Positions 1 through 7,298 of a stretch of 32,318 nucleotides of DNA are shown here, piece after piece. The notes beneath the pieces were generated by a model. The model was not told where the DNA came from. It did not search any database and was given only the letters and a program-made list of their open reading frames with translations. This stretch comes from DATMQA01 sp035566895 (lineage in GTDB: Bacteria; Verrucomicrobiota; Verrucomicrobiia; Limisphaerales; UBA8199). The stretch spans positions 1-32,318 of the forward strand of contig DATMQA010000136.1 of the NCBI GenBank assembly GCA_035566895.1, given 5' to 3'. Position 1 is the stretch's first letter. Each line of letters starts with the position of its first letter. The position numbers were made by a program, and so were the translations under genes.

Positions 1-176
1 TCCAGCCCCCCCAATAAATGCAGCAAGGTGCTCTTGCCGGCGCCTGAAGCGCCACGCAAGGCCAGGAACTCTCCCCGGCGCAACTCCACATCGACGCCCC
101 GCAGCACCTCCAGCGAGCGTTTGCCCAGCAGGTAAGTTTTATGCACAGCTTTGGCCGATAACAGAAGGTCATTCAT
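1..176 (-). CDS. lolD: Lipoprotein-releasing ABC transporter ATP-binding protein (partial, N-terminal 58 residues)
   Basis: This is the ATPase that would power lipoprotein release from the inner membrane together with the LolC/E permease encoded just upstream. The visible protein begins MNDLLLSAKAVHKTYLLG and reaches a clear Walker A motif, GASGAGKST, before the window ends. The residues around it (LRGVDVELRRGEFLALRGASG) fit the LolD/MacB-type ATPase branch. The ATG at 176-174 overlaps the end of the permease gene by 8 nt, which indicates translational coupling. The C-terminal signature and Walker B motifs are outside the window, so a MacB-like or generic exporter ATPase cannot be fully excluded, but the LolC/E-like partner favours LolD. 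Confidence 0.85.
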   Translation of the reverse strand, partial: MNDLLLSAKAVHKTYLLGKRSLEVLRGVDVELRRGEFLALRGASGAGKSTLLHLLGGL

Positions 177-1437
177 ACCGGAGAGCTTCGACCGGTTTGA
201 GCCGGCCCGCTCGCCAGGCGGGGATCAGCCCGCCCAGAAGGCAGATAACAAAGGCGCTGCCACAAATCAGCAGAATGTCTCCCGGCACAATCAAGGCCGG
301 CAGTTTGTCGAACATATAGATCGATTGGGGAAACAGCTCGAAACCCGTCACGCGCCGCATGAAAATCAGAAACTCATTGCGATAAGCCAGCGCCAGCCGG
401 GCCAACCCAAATCCCAGCGCCACCCCCACTGAGCCGATGAACCCGCTCTGGCTCAGGAACAATCCAGCCACCTGCAGGTCCGTTGCTCCCAGGGCCTTGA
501 GCATGCCGATTTCACGCGTCTTCTGCACGACGAAGGTGATAAGGGCGCTCAAAATGCACAACGCCGCGACGATCATGATGAAGAAAAGCAGGAAGAACAT
601 CATATTCTTCTCCACTACCAACGCGCCCAGGAGATTGCCGTTTTCCTCCATCCAGGTAGTGATGTCGTATTTCGAGCCGAGCGTCCGGCTCAATTCTTCG
701 GCGGCCGCGGGGGCCTGATAAGGGTCTTTCAGCACGACCAGCAAGCCGTGCACGCTGTCGCCAAGGACATATAGCTCCTGGGCATCCTCCAGCGAGGTCA
801 CGATAAACATCGCGTCATAATCATAGTAACCGACATCAAAAATTCCACGCACCTCGTACTCGCTCAGCGTCAGCTTCTCGTTTTCCTTGCCTTCTTTTTC
901 CTTCAACTTCTTCAATTCTTCCGGCGAATACAGCAGCACTCGGTCGCCTACCCGAAGGCCCTTATCGTAGGCGAAATTGGTGCCGACCAGCACCCCTCCG
1001 TTGCTGAGATCAAATTTGCCCTCGACGATGCTGTTTGGGAGAGTGCTGAGCCTCGATTCCAGGTTCGGATCGATGCCCCGCAGGATGGGCGCGTCAAATT
1101 GGGCCTGTCCGTTCGCCGGCTGAGTTTCCAGCAGCACCCGGCCGAGGACGTAAGGCGCGACGGCTTTGACGTACTGATTCGAGGATACAAGGCGCCTGAG
1201 CGGCTCGTACTCGTGAATCGTCCGGCCTCGTTCAACGATGCGGAGTTGGGGGTTGAAGCCGAGAATCTTGTTGCGCAAGTCATGGTCGAAACCCGTCATG
1301 ACGCTGATCACGATAATCAGCACCGCCACGCCCAAAGTGACGCCCAGAATGGAAATCAGGGTGATGACCGAAACGGCAGTCCTTTTGGGCCGCAGATACC
1401 GCAGCGCCAGCAGCAGTTCAAACGGCAGCCGAGACAT
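169..1437 (-). CDS. lolC: Lipoprotein-releasing system transmembrane protein, LolC/LolE family
   Basis: Inner-membrane permease of the Lol lipoprotein export complex, about 422 aa, the usual LolC/E length. The N-terminus has the family pattern FELLLALRYLRPKRT followed by a first membrane helix (about residues 22-50), then a large periplasmic MacB-like domain. The C-terminal FtsX region has three helices, starting near MMFFLLFFIMIVAALC and including the TREIGMLKALGA cytoplasmic loop typical of FtsX permeases. I chose the ATG at 1437. The open frame extends to a TTG at 1473, but the extra 12 residues do not look like family sequence. The stop overlaps the start of lolD by 8 nt. A single LolC/E gene in front of lolD suggests a homodimeric LolF-type arrangement, although another permease gene could lie beyond the window. 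Confidence 0.9.
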   Translation of the reverse strand: MSRLPFELLLALRYLRPKRTAVSVITLISILGVTLGVAVLIIVISVMTGFDHDLRNKILGFNPQLRIVERGRTIHEYEPLRRLVSSNQYVKAVAPYVLGRVLLETQPANGQAQFDAPILRGIDPNLESRLSTLPNSIVEGKFDLSNGGVLVGTNFAYDKGLRVGDRVLLYSPEELKKLKEKEGKENEKLTLSEYEVRGIFDVGYYDYDAMFIVTSLEDAQELYVLGDSVHGLLVVLKDPYQAPAAAEELSRTLGSKYDITTWMEENGNLLGALVVEKNMMFFLLFFIMIVAALCILSALITFVVQKTREIGMLKALGATDLQVAGLFLSQSGFIGSVGVALGFGLARLALAYRNEFLIFMRRVTGFELFPQSIYMFDKLPALIVPGDILLICGSAFVICLLGGLIPAWRAGRLKPVEALRYE

Positions 1438-1551
1438 GGACCGGAAGCTAAACGGCCTCGGGAGGGCTGTCAACGAGCGTTGGCGGAGCGGCTGCCGAGT
1501 GGCGGAACCGCGGCGAAGGAAGCGTTGGAGGTTGGCAAAAAATGCCGTGGC

Positions 1552-1573
1552 ATCCGCGTCTATCTGTGATTAA
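1552..1573. repeat. Fragment of a CATCTGTGG-type interspersed repeat
   Basis: The sequence ATCCGCGTCTATCTGTGATT ends nine bases before the next gene's start. It resembles two other copies in this window, at 6604-6620 (TTCATCTGTGGCTTAAA) and 11072-11085 (TCATCTGTGGTTAG). It also resembles a short intergenic repeat I recall from many environmental bacterial genomes (ATCCGTGTCCATCTGTGG), which I could not check here. The copy is short and degenerate, so the call rests on similarity to the other two. Confidence 0.4.
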
Positions 1574-1581
1574 TTTCCGCA

Positions 1582-2112
1582 ATGAAGATTGAAGCTCTCC
1601 ATCTGGCTCAGCGGGTTCGCCATCCACAATACGGAGTAGGCGTGGTGAAGACCATTTCCGAAGCGACTGCGGAGATCCTTTTTGACGATGGCAAACGCAC
1701 AATTGCCCCGGAACCCAGCGGCCTGGAACCGGCGGAACCGCAGGCTGCCGTTCGCGGACTGGAGGTGCCGCTGGCTCAATTCGTTCAACAAACAATTACC
1801 GCCACGCTCGACCAGCTAGGACTGGAAAAGCCGGATGCGGTGGTTGAGCAACTTGGCGCGCGCTGGCACAATGGGAAATTGGTCCTGCACCCGGCCGATG
1901 CTGCCGCGCAGACCAAGGAGGTTCCGCTGGAAACCTTCTTCCACAAGATTGTCATGATGCGTAATCAGCTCCGTGTGCTGGAGCAGAAGCTCAATGGGCA
2001 CGAGAAACTTACCGATGGCGAGAAGCTCGAAATGCAACAATACATTACCCGCTGCTACGGTTCGATGACTACGTTCAATGTGTTGTTTAGGGAGAAGACC
2101 GACCAGTTCTGA
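1582..2112 (+). CDS. Conserved-looking hypothetical protein with N-terminal SH3-like HPxYGxGxV motif
   Basis: A 176-residue cytoplasmic protein with no signal peptide or membrane helix. Residues 8-40 carry the pattern 'AQRVRHPQYGVGVVKTI...ILFDDGKRTI', which is like the small Tudor/SH3-like barrels found at the C-terminus of UvrD/PcrA helicases and in CarD-like proteins. The remainder is mostly helical, with a charged stretch near residues 125-150 (MMRNQLRVLEQKLNGHEKLTDGEK) that could form a short coiled coil. It stands alone, divergent from lolC/lolD. The ATG follows a degenerate repeat and there is no strong ribosome-binding site. I do not recognise a named family, and a nucleic-acid- or polymerase-binding role would be inference from the N-terminal motif only. 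Confidence 0.75.
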   Translation: MKIEALHLAQRVRHPQYGVGVVKTISEATAEILFDDGKRTIAPEPSGLEPAEPQAAVRGLEVPLAQFVQQTITATLDQLGLEKPDAVVEQLGARWHNGKLVLHPADAAAQTKEVPLETFFHKIVMMRNQLRVLEQKLNGHEKLTDGEKLEMQQYITRCYGSMTTFNVLFREKTDQF

Positions 2113-2204
2113 AACAGCGAGATAGATCGCGCCGGACCTCCCGAACCACCTGGCCCCTCGCCGGTGATTTCAAAGCAGCGCAACGTCGGCAACCGGCTCA
2201 GGCT

Positions 2205-2438
2205 TTAGGCCGCCTTCCCCTGGAGCTTGTAGCTGAGGGTATTATAGTAACGGCGTTTGAGGCCGCGCTTCTTGCGCTGGCGCTCGCGGGCCTTGATCAG
2301 GTGCTTCAAGCACCGGGAACCCTCGGCGGCCGGTTCGCCGCATTCGGTGCAGCGCCGGTCCCGCTGCATGCGCAACTGGTATTTCCGCTGCCGGGAAATC
2401 CGCAGGTCCGTAAACTCATCTTCAATACGTGTTCTCAT
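2205..2438 (-). CDS. Small basic zinc-ribbon-like hypothetical protein
   Basis: A 77-residue, strongly basic protein. Its centre has a CxxC-x9-CxxH arrangement (CTEC...CLKH, about residues 34-50), which looks like a single zinc-binding knuckle. It is flanked by arginine/lysine-rich segments (RQRKYQLRMQRDRR before and RERQRKKRGLKRR after). Such composition suits binding to RNA, DNA or the ribosome, but no specific family is recognised and no function can be given. The ATG at 2438 opens a frame with no competing upstream start. It is separated from the aminotransferase gene by about 170 bp and from the preceding gene's end by about 90 bp, so it looks monocistronic. Confidence 0.65.
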   Translation of the reverse strand: MRTRIEDEFTDLRISRQRKYQLRMQRDRRCTECGEPAAEGSRCLKHLIKARERQRKKRGLKRRYYNTLSYKLQGKAA

Positions 2439-2605
2439 GGTTGTGGTTTTTGACTTTGGTTCAACGAACTCAGCATGCCTTTGTCTTTAAGGCTTGCTGT
2501 GACCATACCATAGTCAAGAAACTTCAAATGCGCAAGTGAGAAAATCGTCAGGCCCTCTTCTCGAGTTCGAGGGTACTGGCGGCGTCTTCAAGGTCTTGTG
2601 CGTTC

Positions 2606-3787
2606 TCAACGTTTTAGCCCGCCGATGAACCGGGCGATGCGCCCCAGGGCTTCCTTTATGTTCTCCATGTTGGTGGCATACGCGCAACGGACAAAACCCT
2701 CGCCGCAGGCGCCGAAGGCGGTGCCCGGGACCACCGCGACTTTCTCCTCTTGGAGCAGCCTCAAGGCGAAATCTCGGGCGGAGAGCCCAAACTTCGCCAC
2801 ACTCGGAAAGGCGTAAAAAGCGCCGAGCGGGCGATGGCATTCCAGGCCCATGTCGGCGAAGGCGCCCACGATATAATTCCGGCGGCGGCGGTACTCATCG
2901 GCCATTTCGGCGATGTCCGTTTCGGGCCGGGCGAGGGCTTCGAGAGCGGCTTTCTGGCTCAGTGAAGAAGCGCAGAGCATCGTGTATTGATGAATCTTCA
3001 TCATCGCTTCGATTAGTTCGGCGGGACCGCAGGCATAGCCCAGCCGGAACCCGGTCATGGCCCATGCCTTGGAGAAACCGTGCAGCAAGAGCGTGCGGTC
3101 GCGCAGCCCTGGAAGGCTCACCAGGCTGGTATGAGGCGCATCGTAGGTCAGCTCACCGTAAATTTCATCGGTGATGACGATGAGGTCACGCTCTCGGGCG
3201 AAGGCGGCTACACCCTCGAGATCGGCCCGGTTCATGACTGCACCGGTCGGGTTGTTAGGGAAATTGAGCATCAGCACCTTCGTTCGGGGCGTCACTTTGG
3301 CTTCGAGCATCGCGCGGGTTAGGCGGAAACCATTTTCGGGCTGGGTCTCGACGGCTACCGGGATTCCGTGGGCCAACAGGATGGTTGCGCGATAGGAAAC
3401 ATAGCAAGGCTCGTGATAGAGGACTTCCTCGCCGGGGTTGAGCAGGGCGCGCAGTGCCAGATCAAGGGCTTCGCTGACCCCGACTGTGATCAGGATTTCA
3501 TTCTCGGGATTGTATTCGGCGCCGAAGGCCTTGCGGACGTAGCGAGCCAACGCGCGACGCAGTTCGAGATAACCGAGGTTGCTCGTGTAATGCGTTGCGC
3601 CGCGTTCGAGGGCAAAGACCGTCGATTCACGCACGTGCCAGGGCGTATCAAAGTCGGGTTCGCCAATGCCCAGGCTGATCACCTCCTTCATGGAGGTGAC
3701 GATGTCGAAGAAGTCGCGGATGCCCGAACGCGGGATATCGCGCACGGTCGCGTTAAGGCGGCTACGGAGTGATGCTGAGCCGTTCAT
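2606..3787 (-). CDS. PLP-dependent aminotransferase, class I/II (aspartate/aromatic-type)
   Basis: A fold-type I aminotransferase of 393 aa, the usual length. The PLP lysine is Lys240 in HGFSKAWAMTGFRLGY, with the phosphate-binding Arg248. Other family marks are NFPNNPTG (about 175-182), TDEIYGELTY with the pyridine-binding Asp207, and YTSNLGYLELRRALA near residue 67. The C-terminal GFVRCAYA holds the carboxylate-binding arginine. It would transfer an amino group between an amino acid and a 2-oxo acid; the amino-acid specificity cannot be read from sequence alone. The gene overlaps the upstream Lrp/AsnC regulator gene by 26 bp, a pairing often seen for amino-acid-responsive aminotransferases. 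The ATG at 3787 is taken as the start because the residues that follow match the family N-terminus. Confidence 0.92.
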   Translation of the reverse strand: MNGSASLRSRLNATVRDIPRSGIRDFFDIVTSMKEVISLGIGEPDFDTPWHVRESTVFALERGATHYTSNLGYLELRRALARYVRKAFGAEYNPENEILITVGVSEALDLALRALLNPGEEVLYHEPCYVSYRATILLAHGIPVAVETQPENGFRLTRAMLEAKVTPRTKVLMLNFPNNPTGAVMNRADLEGVAAFARERDLIVITDEIYGELTYDAPHTSLVSLPGLRDRTLLLHGFSKAWAMTGFRLGYACGPAELIEAMMKIHQYTMLCASSLSQKAALEALARPETDIAEMADEYRRRRNYIVGAFADMGLECHRPLGAFYAFPSVAKFGLSARDFALRLLQEEKVAVVPGTAFGACGEGFVRCAYATNMENIKEALGRIARFIGGLKR

Positions 3788-4241
3788 CGGAGCTTTCCTG
3801 GTGCATCAGCACGCCGAAGCGCTTGTAGGTCTTGAGCATGAAATGAGTGGAGGTGGACAAGACGCCTTCCAGCGGAGAAAGCCGCTCGCTGACGAACGCG
3901 GCCACCTCGCGCAACGTGCGCCCTTCGACAAACAGCAGCAGATCGTAGGTACCGCTCATCAGGTAGGCGGAGCGCACCTCGGGAAAGCGGCTGATGCGGT
4001 TGGCGATCGTGTCGAACCCGCCCTCGCGTTGAGGGGTAACTTTGACCTCGATGACCGCAGTGACTTTGTCGAGATCGAGTTGATCTTCGTTGAGAATGGC
4101 CTGGTAGCCGCGGATGACCCCGCGCTTCTCGTAATCGGCGATGCGGGCATCGACTTCGGCGGGAGGCAGGCCCAGCATCCGGCCAATGTTCTCGCGGGAT
4201 TCCAGCGCATTGGTTTGCAGCATCTTCAGCAATTCATCCAT
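3762..4241 (-). CDS. Lrp/AsnC family transcriptional regulator
   Basis: A 159-residue regulator with an N-terminal winged helix-turn-helix (residues 1-50, including NIGRMLGLPPAEVDARIADYEKRGVI) followed by the RAM ligand-binding domain (about 62-140, with VRSAYLMSGTYDLLLFVEG). Proteins of this family bind amino acids and control genes of their metabolism, often including themselves. A good ribosome-binding site (AAGGTG, 4 nt upstream) precedes the ATG at 4241. The 3' end overlaps the aminotransferase gene, so the two are almost certainly one operon, and that enzyme is the likely target. An imperfect palindrome about 85 bp upstream of the start is a candidate operator. Confidence 0.92.
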   Translation of the reverse strand: MDELLKMLQTNALESRENIGRMLGLPPAEVDARIADYEKRGVIRGYQAILNEDQLDLDKVTAVIEVKVTPQREGGFDTIANRISRFPEVRSAYLMSGTYDLLLFVEGRTLREVAAFVSERLSPLEGVLSTSTHFMLKTYKRFGVLMHQESSDERLSITP

Positions 4242-4322
4242 AATTCACCTTTTTGAAGCTCGCGGGAACATAGCGGCTGCAAGCCGGAAGGGTCGAGTCT
4301 AAAGTCACGGTCGTACAAATCT

Positions 4323-4341
4323 TGTGGCCAATTGGCCCACA
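4323..4341. promoter_or_regulatory. Candidate Lrp/AsnC operator (palindrome upstream of the regulator gene)
   Basis: A perfect 12-bp palindrome, GGCCAATTGGCC (4326-4337), is extended on both sides by TGT/ACA arms with one extra base on the right arm. It lies about 85-100 bp upstream of the regulator's ATG. Lrp/AsnC proteins bind dyad sites with AT-rich centres near their own promoters, so autoregulation is a reasonable inference. No clear -10/-35 pair was found beside it. Confidence 0.4.
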
Positions 4342-4445
4342 GGATTCTAGCTTTGCCGACATGCGTCGGATCTTTATGCTGCTGACGGCTCTGCTGCCGG
4401 GCGCGGGTTGCGCCACGCGGCAGCCTGCGAGTTCCCAGGCTCAAG

Positions 4446-4697
4446 TCACTTTGACCAGACACTGCTCTGGGTCGGACCTGTCCGGTGGGTTTGCTTCAGG
4501 TTCTCCATCTCGGGAACATCCGAGCTGTATTCCGTCCAGTTGCTGTTGGTCAGGCACTCCACGTACGGCCCGTCATAAGCAAGCAGTGCTTTGGTGTGGT
4601 TCTCGGCTTCAAGCAGGGCGGTTCTGTCCCCCGGCTTGTACTCCGAGAGTGGGTGCGAGTGCCGCTCGGCCATTCGACCTGGCGGGCTTATATTCAT
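4446..4697 (-). CDS. Doubtful hypothetical protein in a poorly coding stretch
   Basis: An 83-codon frame with G/C-rich third positions and balanced composition (for example AERHSHPLSEYKPGDRTALL and GPYVECLTNSNWTEYSS). It lies in the 625-bp stretch between the Lrp/AsnC gene and the DUF218 gene. The frame stays open to a GTG at 4736. No family is recognised, no good ribosome-binding site is visible, and the C-terminus ends abruptly. The other strand also carries broken frames, including one from 4361 that begins like a lipoprotein signal peptide (LLPGAGC) and then turns into unlikely Ser/Cys/Arg-rich sequence. The stretch is best read as gene remnants; this is its most protein-like frame. Confidence 0.3.
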   Translation of the reverse strand: MNISPPGRMAERHSHPLSEYKPGDRTALLEAENHTKALLAYDGPYVECLTNSNWTEYSSDVPEMENLKQTHRTGPTQSSVWSK

Positions 4698-4815
4698 GCC
4701 CGTTTGTGGCCGCTCAAAAAACCCGAGCAGGCTCACCCCAAGGAATTCACGGTCTGGTCGAAGGAACTCTCGAGGTGAGGGGCGGCCCGCAGATGAACGC
4801 TGAGTGGAGCACGAT

Positions 4816-4843
4816 TTTCAAATTTCAGATTTGAGATTGTAAA
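4816..4843. repeat. Heptamer repeat tract (4 units)
   Basis: Four successive 7-mers, TTTCAAA, TTTCAGA, TTTGAGA and TTGTAAA, run without gaps just upstream of the DUF218 gene. The period of seven and the T-T-x-x-A-x-A pattern match the logic of the heptamer tracts inside addB (14104-14194 and 15721-15831), though the unit is different. This belongs to the general class of short tandem heptamer repeats. Confidence 0.6.
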
Positions 4844-4866
4844 GCGAAGGACCAGGATGAAAACCC

Positions 4867-5550
4867 ATGCAGGAGAATAAGCGCTGTTGGGGGTTGCTTC
4901 GACGCCGGCAATGTGTGGTGCCAACCTGGCGCGGGTGGCTGGCTTTGTTTCTGGTTTGTGCCGTACTGGCAATTATAAGTATCCGGGAGATTCATCCCTT
5001 CCTCGCCGTTACCGAACCGCTGCCGGGAGGCGTGCTGGTGGTCGAAGGCTGGGCACCGGATTACGCGCTGGAAGCGACCGTGGCTGAGTTCAGACGAAAT
5101 CACTATGACAAATTGTATGTCACGGGCGGACCATTGGAGGCGGGCGCGCCCCTCTCGGTTTACAAGACTTTTGCCGAGTTGGGAGCGGCCACATTGCTCA
5201 AACTCGGCCTGAACACAAACGAGGTGCAGGCGGTACCGGCTCCGTTGGTGCGCCAGGACCGCACGTATGTGTCGGCAGTGAGTTTACGCCGGTGGCTGAG
5301 CGGGCACGGTCTGGCGCCGGCAATGGTGCATTTGATTTCCGAGGGGCCTCATGCGAGACGGTCGCGGCTGATGTTTGAGAGGGCGCTGGGCAAGGGCGTG
5401 AAAGTGGGAGTCACGGCGGTGCCGAGTATGGATTACGATGAGCGCCACTGGTGGCGTTCGAGCGCGGGGGTGAGGGGCGTGATTGCAGAGGCGCTCGCGT
5501 ACGGGTATGCGCGTGTGTGGTTCCGGGCGCCGCGGGCGGAGGGTGGATGA
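4867..5550 (+). CDS. DUF218/YdcF-SanA-like membrane-anchored protein
   Basis: A 227-residue protein with a positively charged N-terminus (KRCWGLLRRRQ) and a single membrane helix at about 22-39 (RGWLALFLVCAVLAIISI), followed by a periplasmic domain. That domain has the DUF218 order: GVLVVEGWAPDYALEATVAEF near residues 55-75, YDKLYVTGGP near 80-89, and the late EGPHARRSRLMFERAL helix. Members such as SanA and ElyC act at the envelope in Gram-negative bacteria, in barrier function or lipid-carrier and polysaccharide metabolism; the exact reaction is unknown. An AGGA lies about 10 nt upstream of the ATG. It is convergent with the sugar-nucleotide operon, and its closeness to that operon fits an envelope role but does not prove it. 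Confidence 0.8.
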   Translation: MQENKRCWGLLRRRQCVVPTWRGWLALFLVCAVLAIISIREIHPFLAVTEPLPGGVLVVEGWAPDYALEATVAEFRRNHYDKLYVTGGPLEAGAPLSVYKTFAELGAATLLKLGLNTNEVQAVPAPLVRQDRTYVSAVSLRRWLSGHGLAPAMVHLISEGPHARRSRLMFERALGKGVKVGVTAVPSMDYDERHWWRSSAGVRGVIAEALAYGYARVWFRAPRAEGG

Positions 5551-5632
5551 TTGACGGTGTGCGAAAGAGTTAAATAATGAAAAGCGTGGATGACCTCTGC
5601 GGTTTTGGACCGACTCTGTCTCACTACGTTAC

Positions 5633-6586
5633 TTAGCTAGGGTGCCCGTCGTTATCGCTCCGATTGTAAAACTCCACGAATGTGTCCCACGCGCGTTTCT
5701 CATCCCAGTTGGGCACGAGGGTGGCTGCCGGGTCCAGGTTTGAGCGGCGCATCGGTTCGCTGAAATCGGTCTGCGCCAATAGCTCCACTTCGCAAGGCCA
5801 GGCGGTGCGCGTGCGGACTTCGTGAGCGACGCGCATGGTGAAGGCTTGCAGGCTTTCGACGTAGCCGCTGGGGTTGCTCCTGATGCAGCCGCCGGTCAGC
5901 CCGGCCACCTGTCCGGCGAATTGAGCGTAAACGGCGGCCAATAAATCGAGGTGAATATTGTCGCGGACGCAGTCGGGAGTTTTCACTTGTGCCGGACGTT
6001 GTTCTTTCCAGGTGTTCAGCAGATAGGAGGTGAAACGCGGCTCTTCCCAAGGTCCGAACGGGTTGGGCATGACAAATTTGCCGAGCGGAAGATTGGCCTG
6101 GCCGCAATAAAACCTGAACGTTTGCCAGGTTAGTCCTTTTGAGAGGCCGTAAGGTGAAAAGGCGCGCAGCGGTTCGTCGCCGGTCCCTTCGTCCGGCTCG
6201 AAGATGGTGCCGGTCAGCACGACGGCTTTGCCTCCGCTCTGTTTGAAAGCGTCGAGCACGGTGCGGAGGTTTTGTGTATTATTCTGGAGTGCCTGAAACG
6301 GGTCGAAGTCGAGACTCTTGTAATTGCCGACCTCCGCGGCGTGATGGCAGAGCAGGTCCCAGGGACGACCTTGCCGAAGCAGCTTGAGGAACGCCTCGCC
6401 ACCAAACGGGGCATGGGGGACGAGGCGCGCGCGGTCCCGCAGGAGTTTTGCACGTTGGCTGCGAATGCCGGTATAGGCTTCGAGGCTGCCGCGCAAGGGG
6501 CAGATGACCTCATGCCCGCCCGCAGTGAGCGCCTGGACGAAGCCAAAGCCGCTGAACGAACTGGCACCGGTGAAAAGGATGCGCAT
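5633..6586 (-). CDS. SDR-family sugar-nucleotide reductase/epimerase (candidate CDP-3,6-dideoxyhexose 4-reductase)
   Basis: An extended short-chain dehydrogenase of 317 aa. The Rossmann motif is GASSFSGFGF (residues 7-16), the catalytic pair is Tyr146-x3-Lys150 (SPYGLSK), and Thr125 (LTGT) sits at the expected Ser/Thr position. The order of motifs, including CHHAAEVGNYKSLD and VRDNIHLDLLAAVY, resembles CDP-abequose/paratose/ascarylose synthases, which reduce the 4-keto group of a CDP-3,6-dideoxyhexulose. It is the last gene of the rfbF-lhgO-rfbG-rfbH-epimerase operon, 29 bp after the epimerase stop. Its place there supports the final reductase step (AscF/RfbJ/RfbS-like). A 4-epimerase such as tyvelose epimerase is a less likely alternative. 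The exact product stereochemistry cannot be read from sequence. Confidence 0.7.
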   Translation of the reverse strand: MRILFTGASSFSGFGFVQALTAGGHEVICPLRGSLEAYTGIRSQRAKLLRDRARLVPHAPFGGEAFLKLLRQGRPWDLLCHHAAEVGNYKSLDFDPFQALQNNTQNLRTVLDAFKQSGGKAVVLTGTIFEPDEGTGDEPLRAFSPYGLSKGLTWQTFRFYCGQANLPLGKFVMPNPFGPWEEPRFTSYLLNTWKEQRPAQVKTPDCVRDNIHLDLLAAVYAQFAGQVAGLTGGCIRSNPSGYVESLQAFTMRVAHEVRTRTAWPCEVELLAQTDFSEPMRRSNLDPAATLVPNWDEKRAWDTFVEFYNRSDNDGHPS

Positions 6587-6603
6587 GTTAAGCGGGAACT
6601 GGG

Positions 6604-6620
6604 TTCATCTGTGGCTTAAA
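6604..6620. repeat. CATCTGTGG-type repeat fragment between epimerase and reductase genes
   Basis: TTCATCTGTGGCTTAAA covers the stop codon of the RmlC-like gene (TAA at 6618-6616 on the minus strand) and part of the short spacer before the reductase gene. It matches the repeat fragment at 11072-11085 over TCATCTGTGG. Confidence 0.45.
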
Positions 6621-7173
6621 ACGGCGAATTGAACTCCCGCCACCGCACGAAGCGGCGATCGCGGTCGGACATGATGGGGTTTGTGACCGGCCACTCGAAA
6701 CCGAACGAGTCCCAGGCGATACCGGTATCGCAGGCCGGGTCGTGGACGGCGTCGGTTTTATAGATCATGAGGGAGCGGTCCTCGAGGGAGAGAAAGCCGT
6801 GGGCGAACCCGACGGGGACATAAAGAGACTCGCGTTTGATGGCATCCAAGATGCAATTGAATGAACGACCGTAAGTCGGCGAACCGCGCCGCATGTCCAG
6901 GACCACGTCCATTACCCGGCCGCTGAGGCAATAGACCAGTTTGGCATGGGCGGTCGGGGGCAATTGAAAATGCATCCCGCGCAGGACGTCTTTGGCTGAA
7001 ACAGAATAAAATTCCTCGCGCGGTTCAAAAGGAATGCCGGCGTCGCGGAAGAAGTTGTCGTGAAAAGTTTTGACGAAAATGCCGCGCGCATCTTCGAAGA
7101 TGGGCGGCTGCAACAGCACCAGCCCGGGAAGGTTGGTCGGAAGTGCCTGGAATTGCGGTGCGGGAGCGGTCAT
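6616..7173 (-). CDS. RmlC-like cupin, dTDP-4-dehydrorhamnose 3,5-epimerase family (candidate AscE-like C5 epimerase)
   Basis: A 185-residue cupin of the RmlC family, normal length. Conserved features are FEDARGIFVKTFH near 26-38, LRGMHFQ with the catalytic-base His68, the basic Lys78, LYVPVGFAHGF (118-127) and IMSD with Asp170. The tyrosine normally found in the YKxTxYY segment of RmlC is not there: the aligned residues appear to be Val143 and His144 (YKTDAVHDP). RmlC epimerises C3 and C5 of a 4-keto sugar; in the ascarylose pathway the homologue AscE inverts only C5 of the CDP-3,6-dideoxy-4-hexulose. The position between rfbH and the reductase favours the AscE-like role. I chose the ATG at 7173; the frame extends to a TTG at 7212 inside repeat DNA. 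Confidence 0.8.
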   Translation of the reverse strand: MTAPAPQFQALPTNLPGLVLLQPPIFEDARGIFVKTFHDNFFRDAGIPFEPREEFYSVSAKDVLRGMHFQLPPTAHAKLVYCLSGRVMDVVLDMRRGSPTYGRSFNCILDAIKRESLYVPVGFAHGFLSLEDRSLMIYKTDAVHDPACDTGIAWDSFGFEWPVTNPIMSDRDRRFVRWREFNSPF

Positions 7174-7185
7174 GCCGAAGATTTG

Positions 7186-7262
7186 CCACAAAAGATCACA
7201 CAAAGAGCGCAAAGAAGAATTAACAGCGAAGACGGGCAGAGGCGAAAGGAATTTCAGAATCG
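7186..7262. repeat. CACAAAAGA/GCGAAGACG-type intergenic repeat, copy A
   Basis: This 77-bp stretch fills most of the gap between rfbH and the epimerase gene. It begins CCACAAAAGATCACACAAAG and continues with CAAAGAA and then AGCGAAGACGGGCAGAGGCG. The head matches copy B at 11886-11989, and the GCGAAGACG part matches copy B in reverse complement. Repeats built from CACAAAGA and GCGAAGGCGCGAAG words look like an interspersed non-coding family. Confidence 0.5.
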
Positions 7263-7298
7263 GGTTTCATTCCATATGGTCTTTGAGTCTTCTCGTGT

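Noticed and set aside
4361..4834. Plus-strand frame starting with a lipoprotein-like signal peptide
   Set aside because: After about 30 residues the sequence becomes Ser/Cys/Arg/Pro-rich with no protein character; it may be chance or decay, so it is mentioned but not called a gene.
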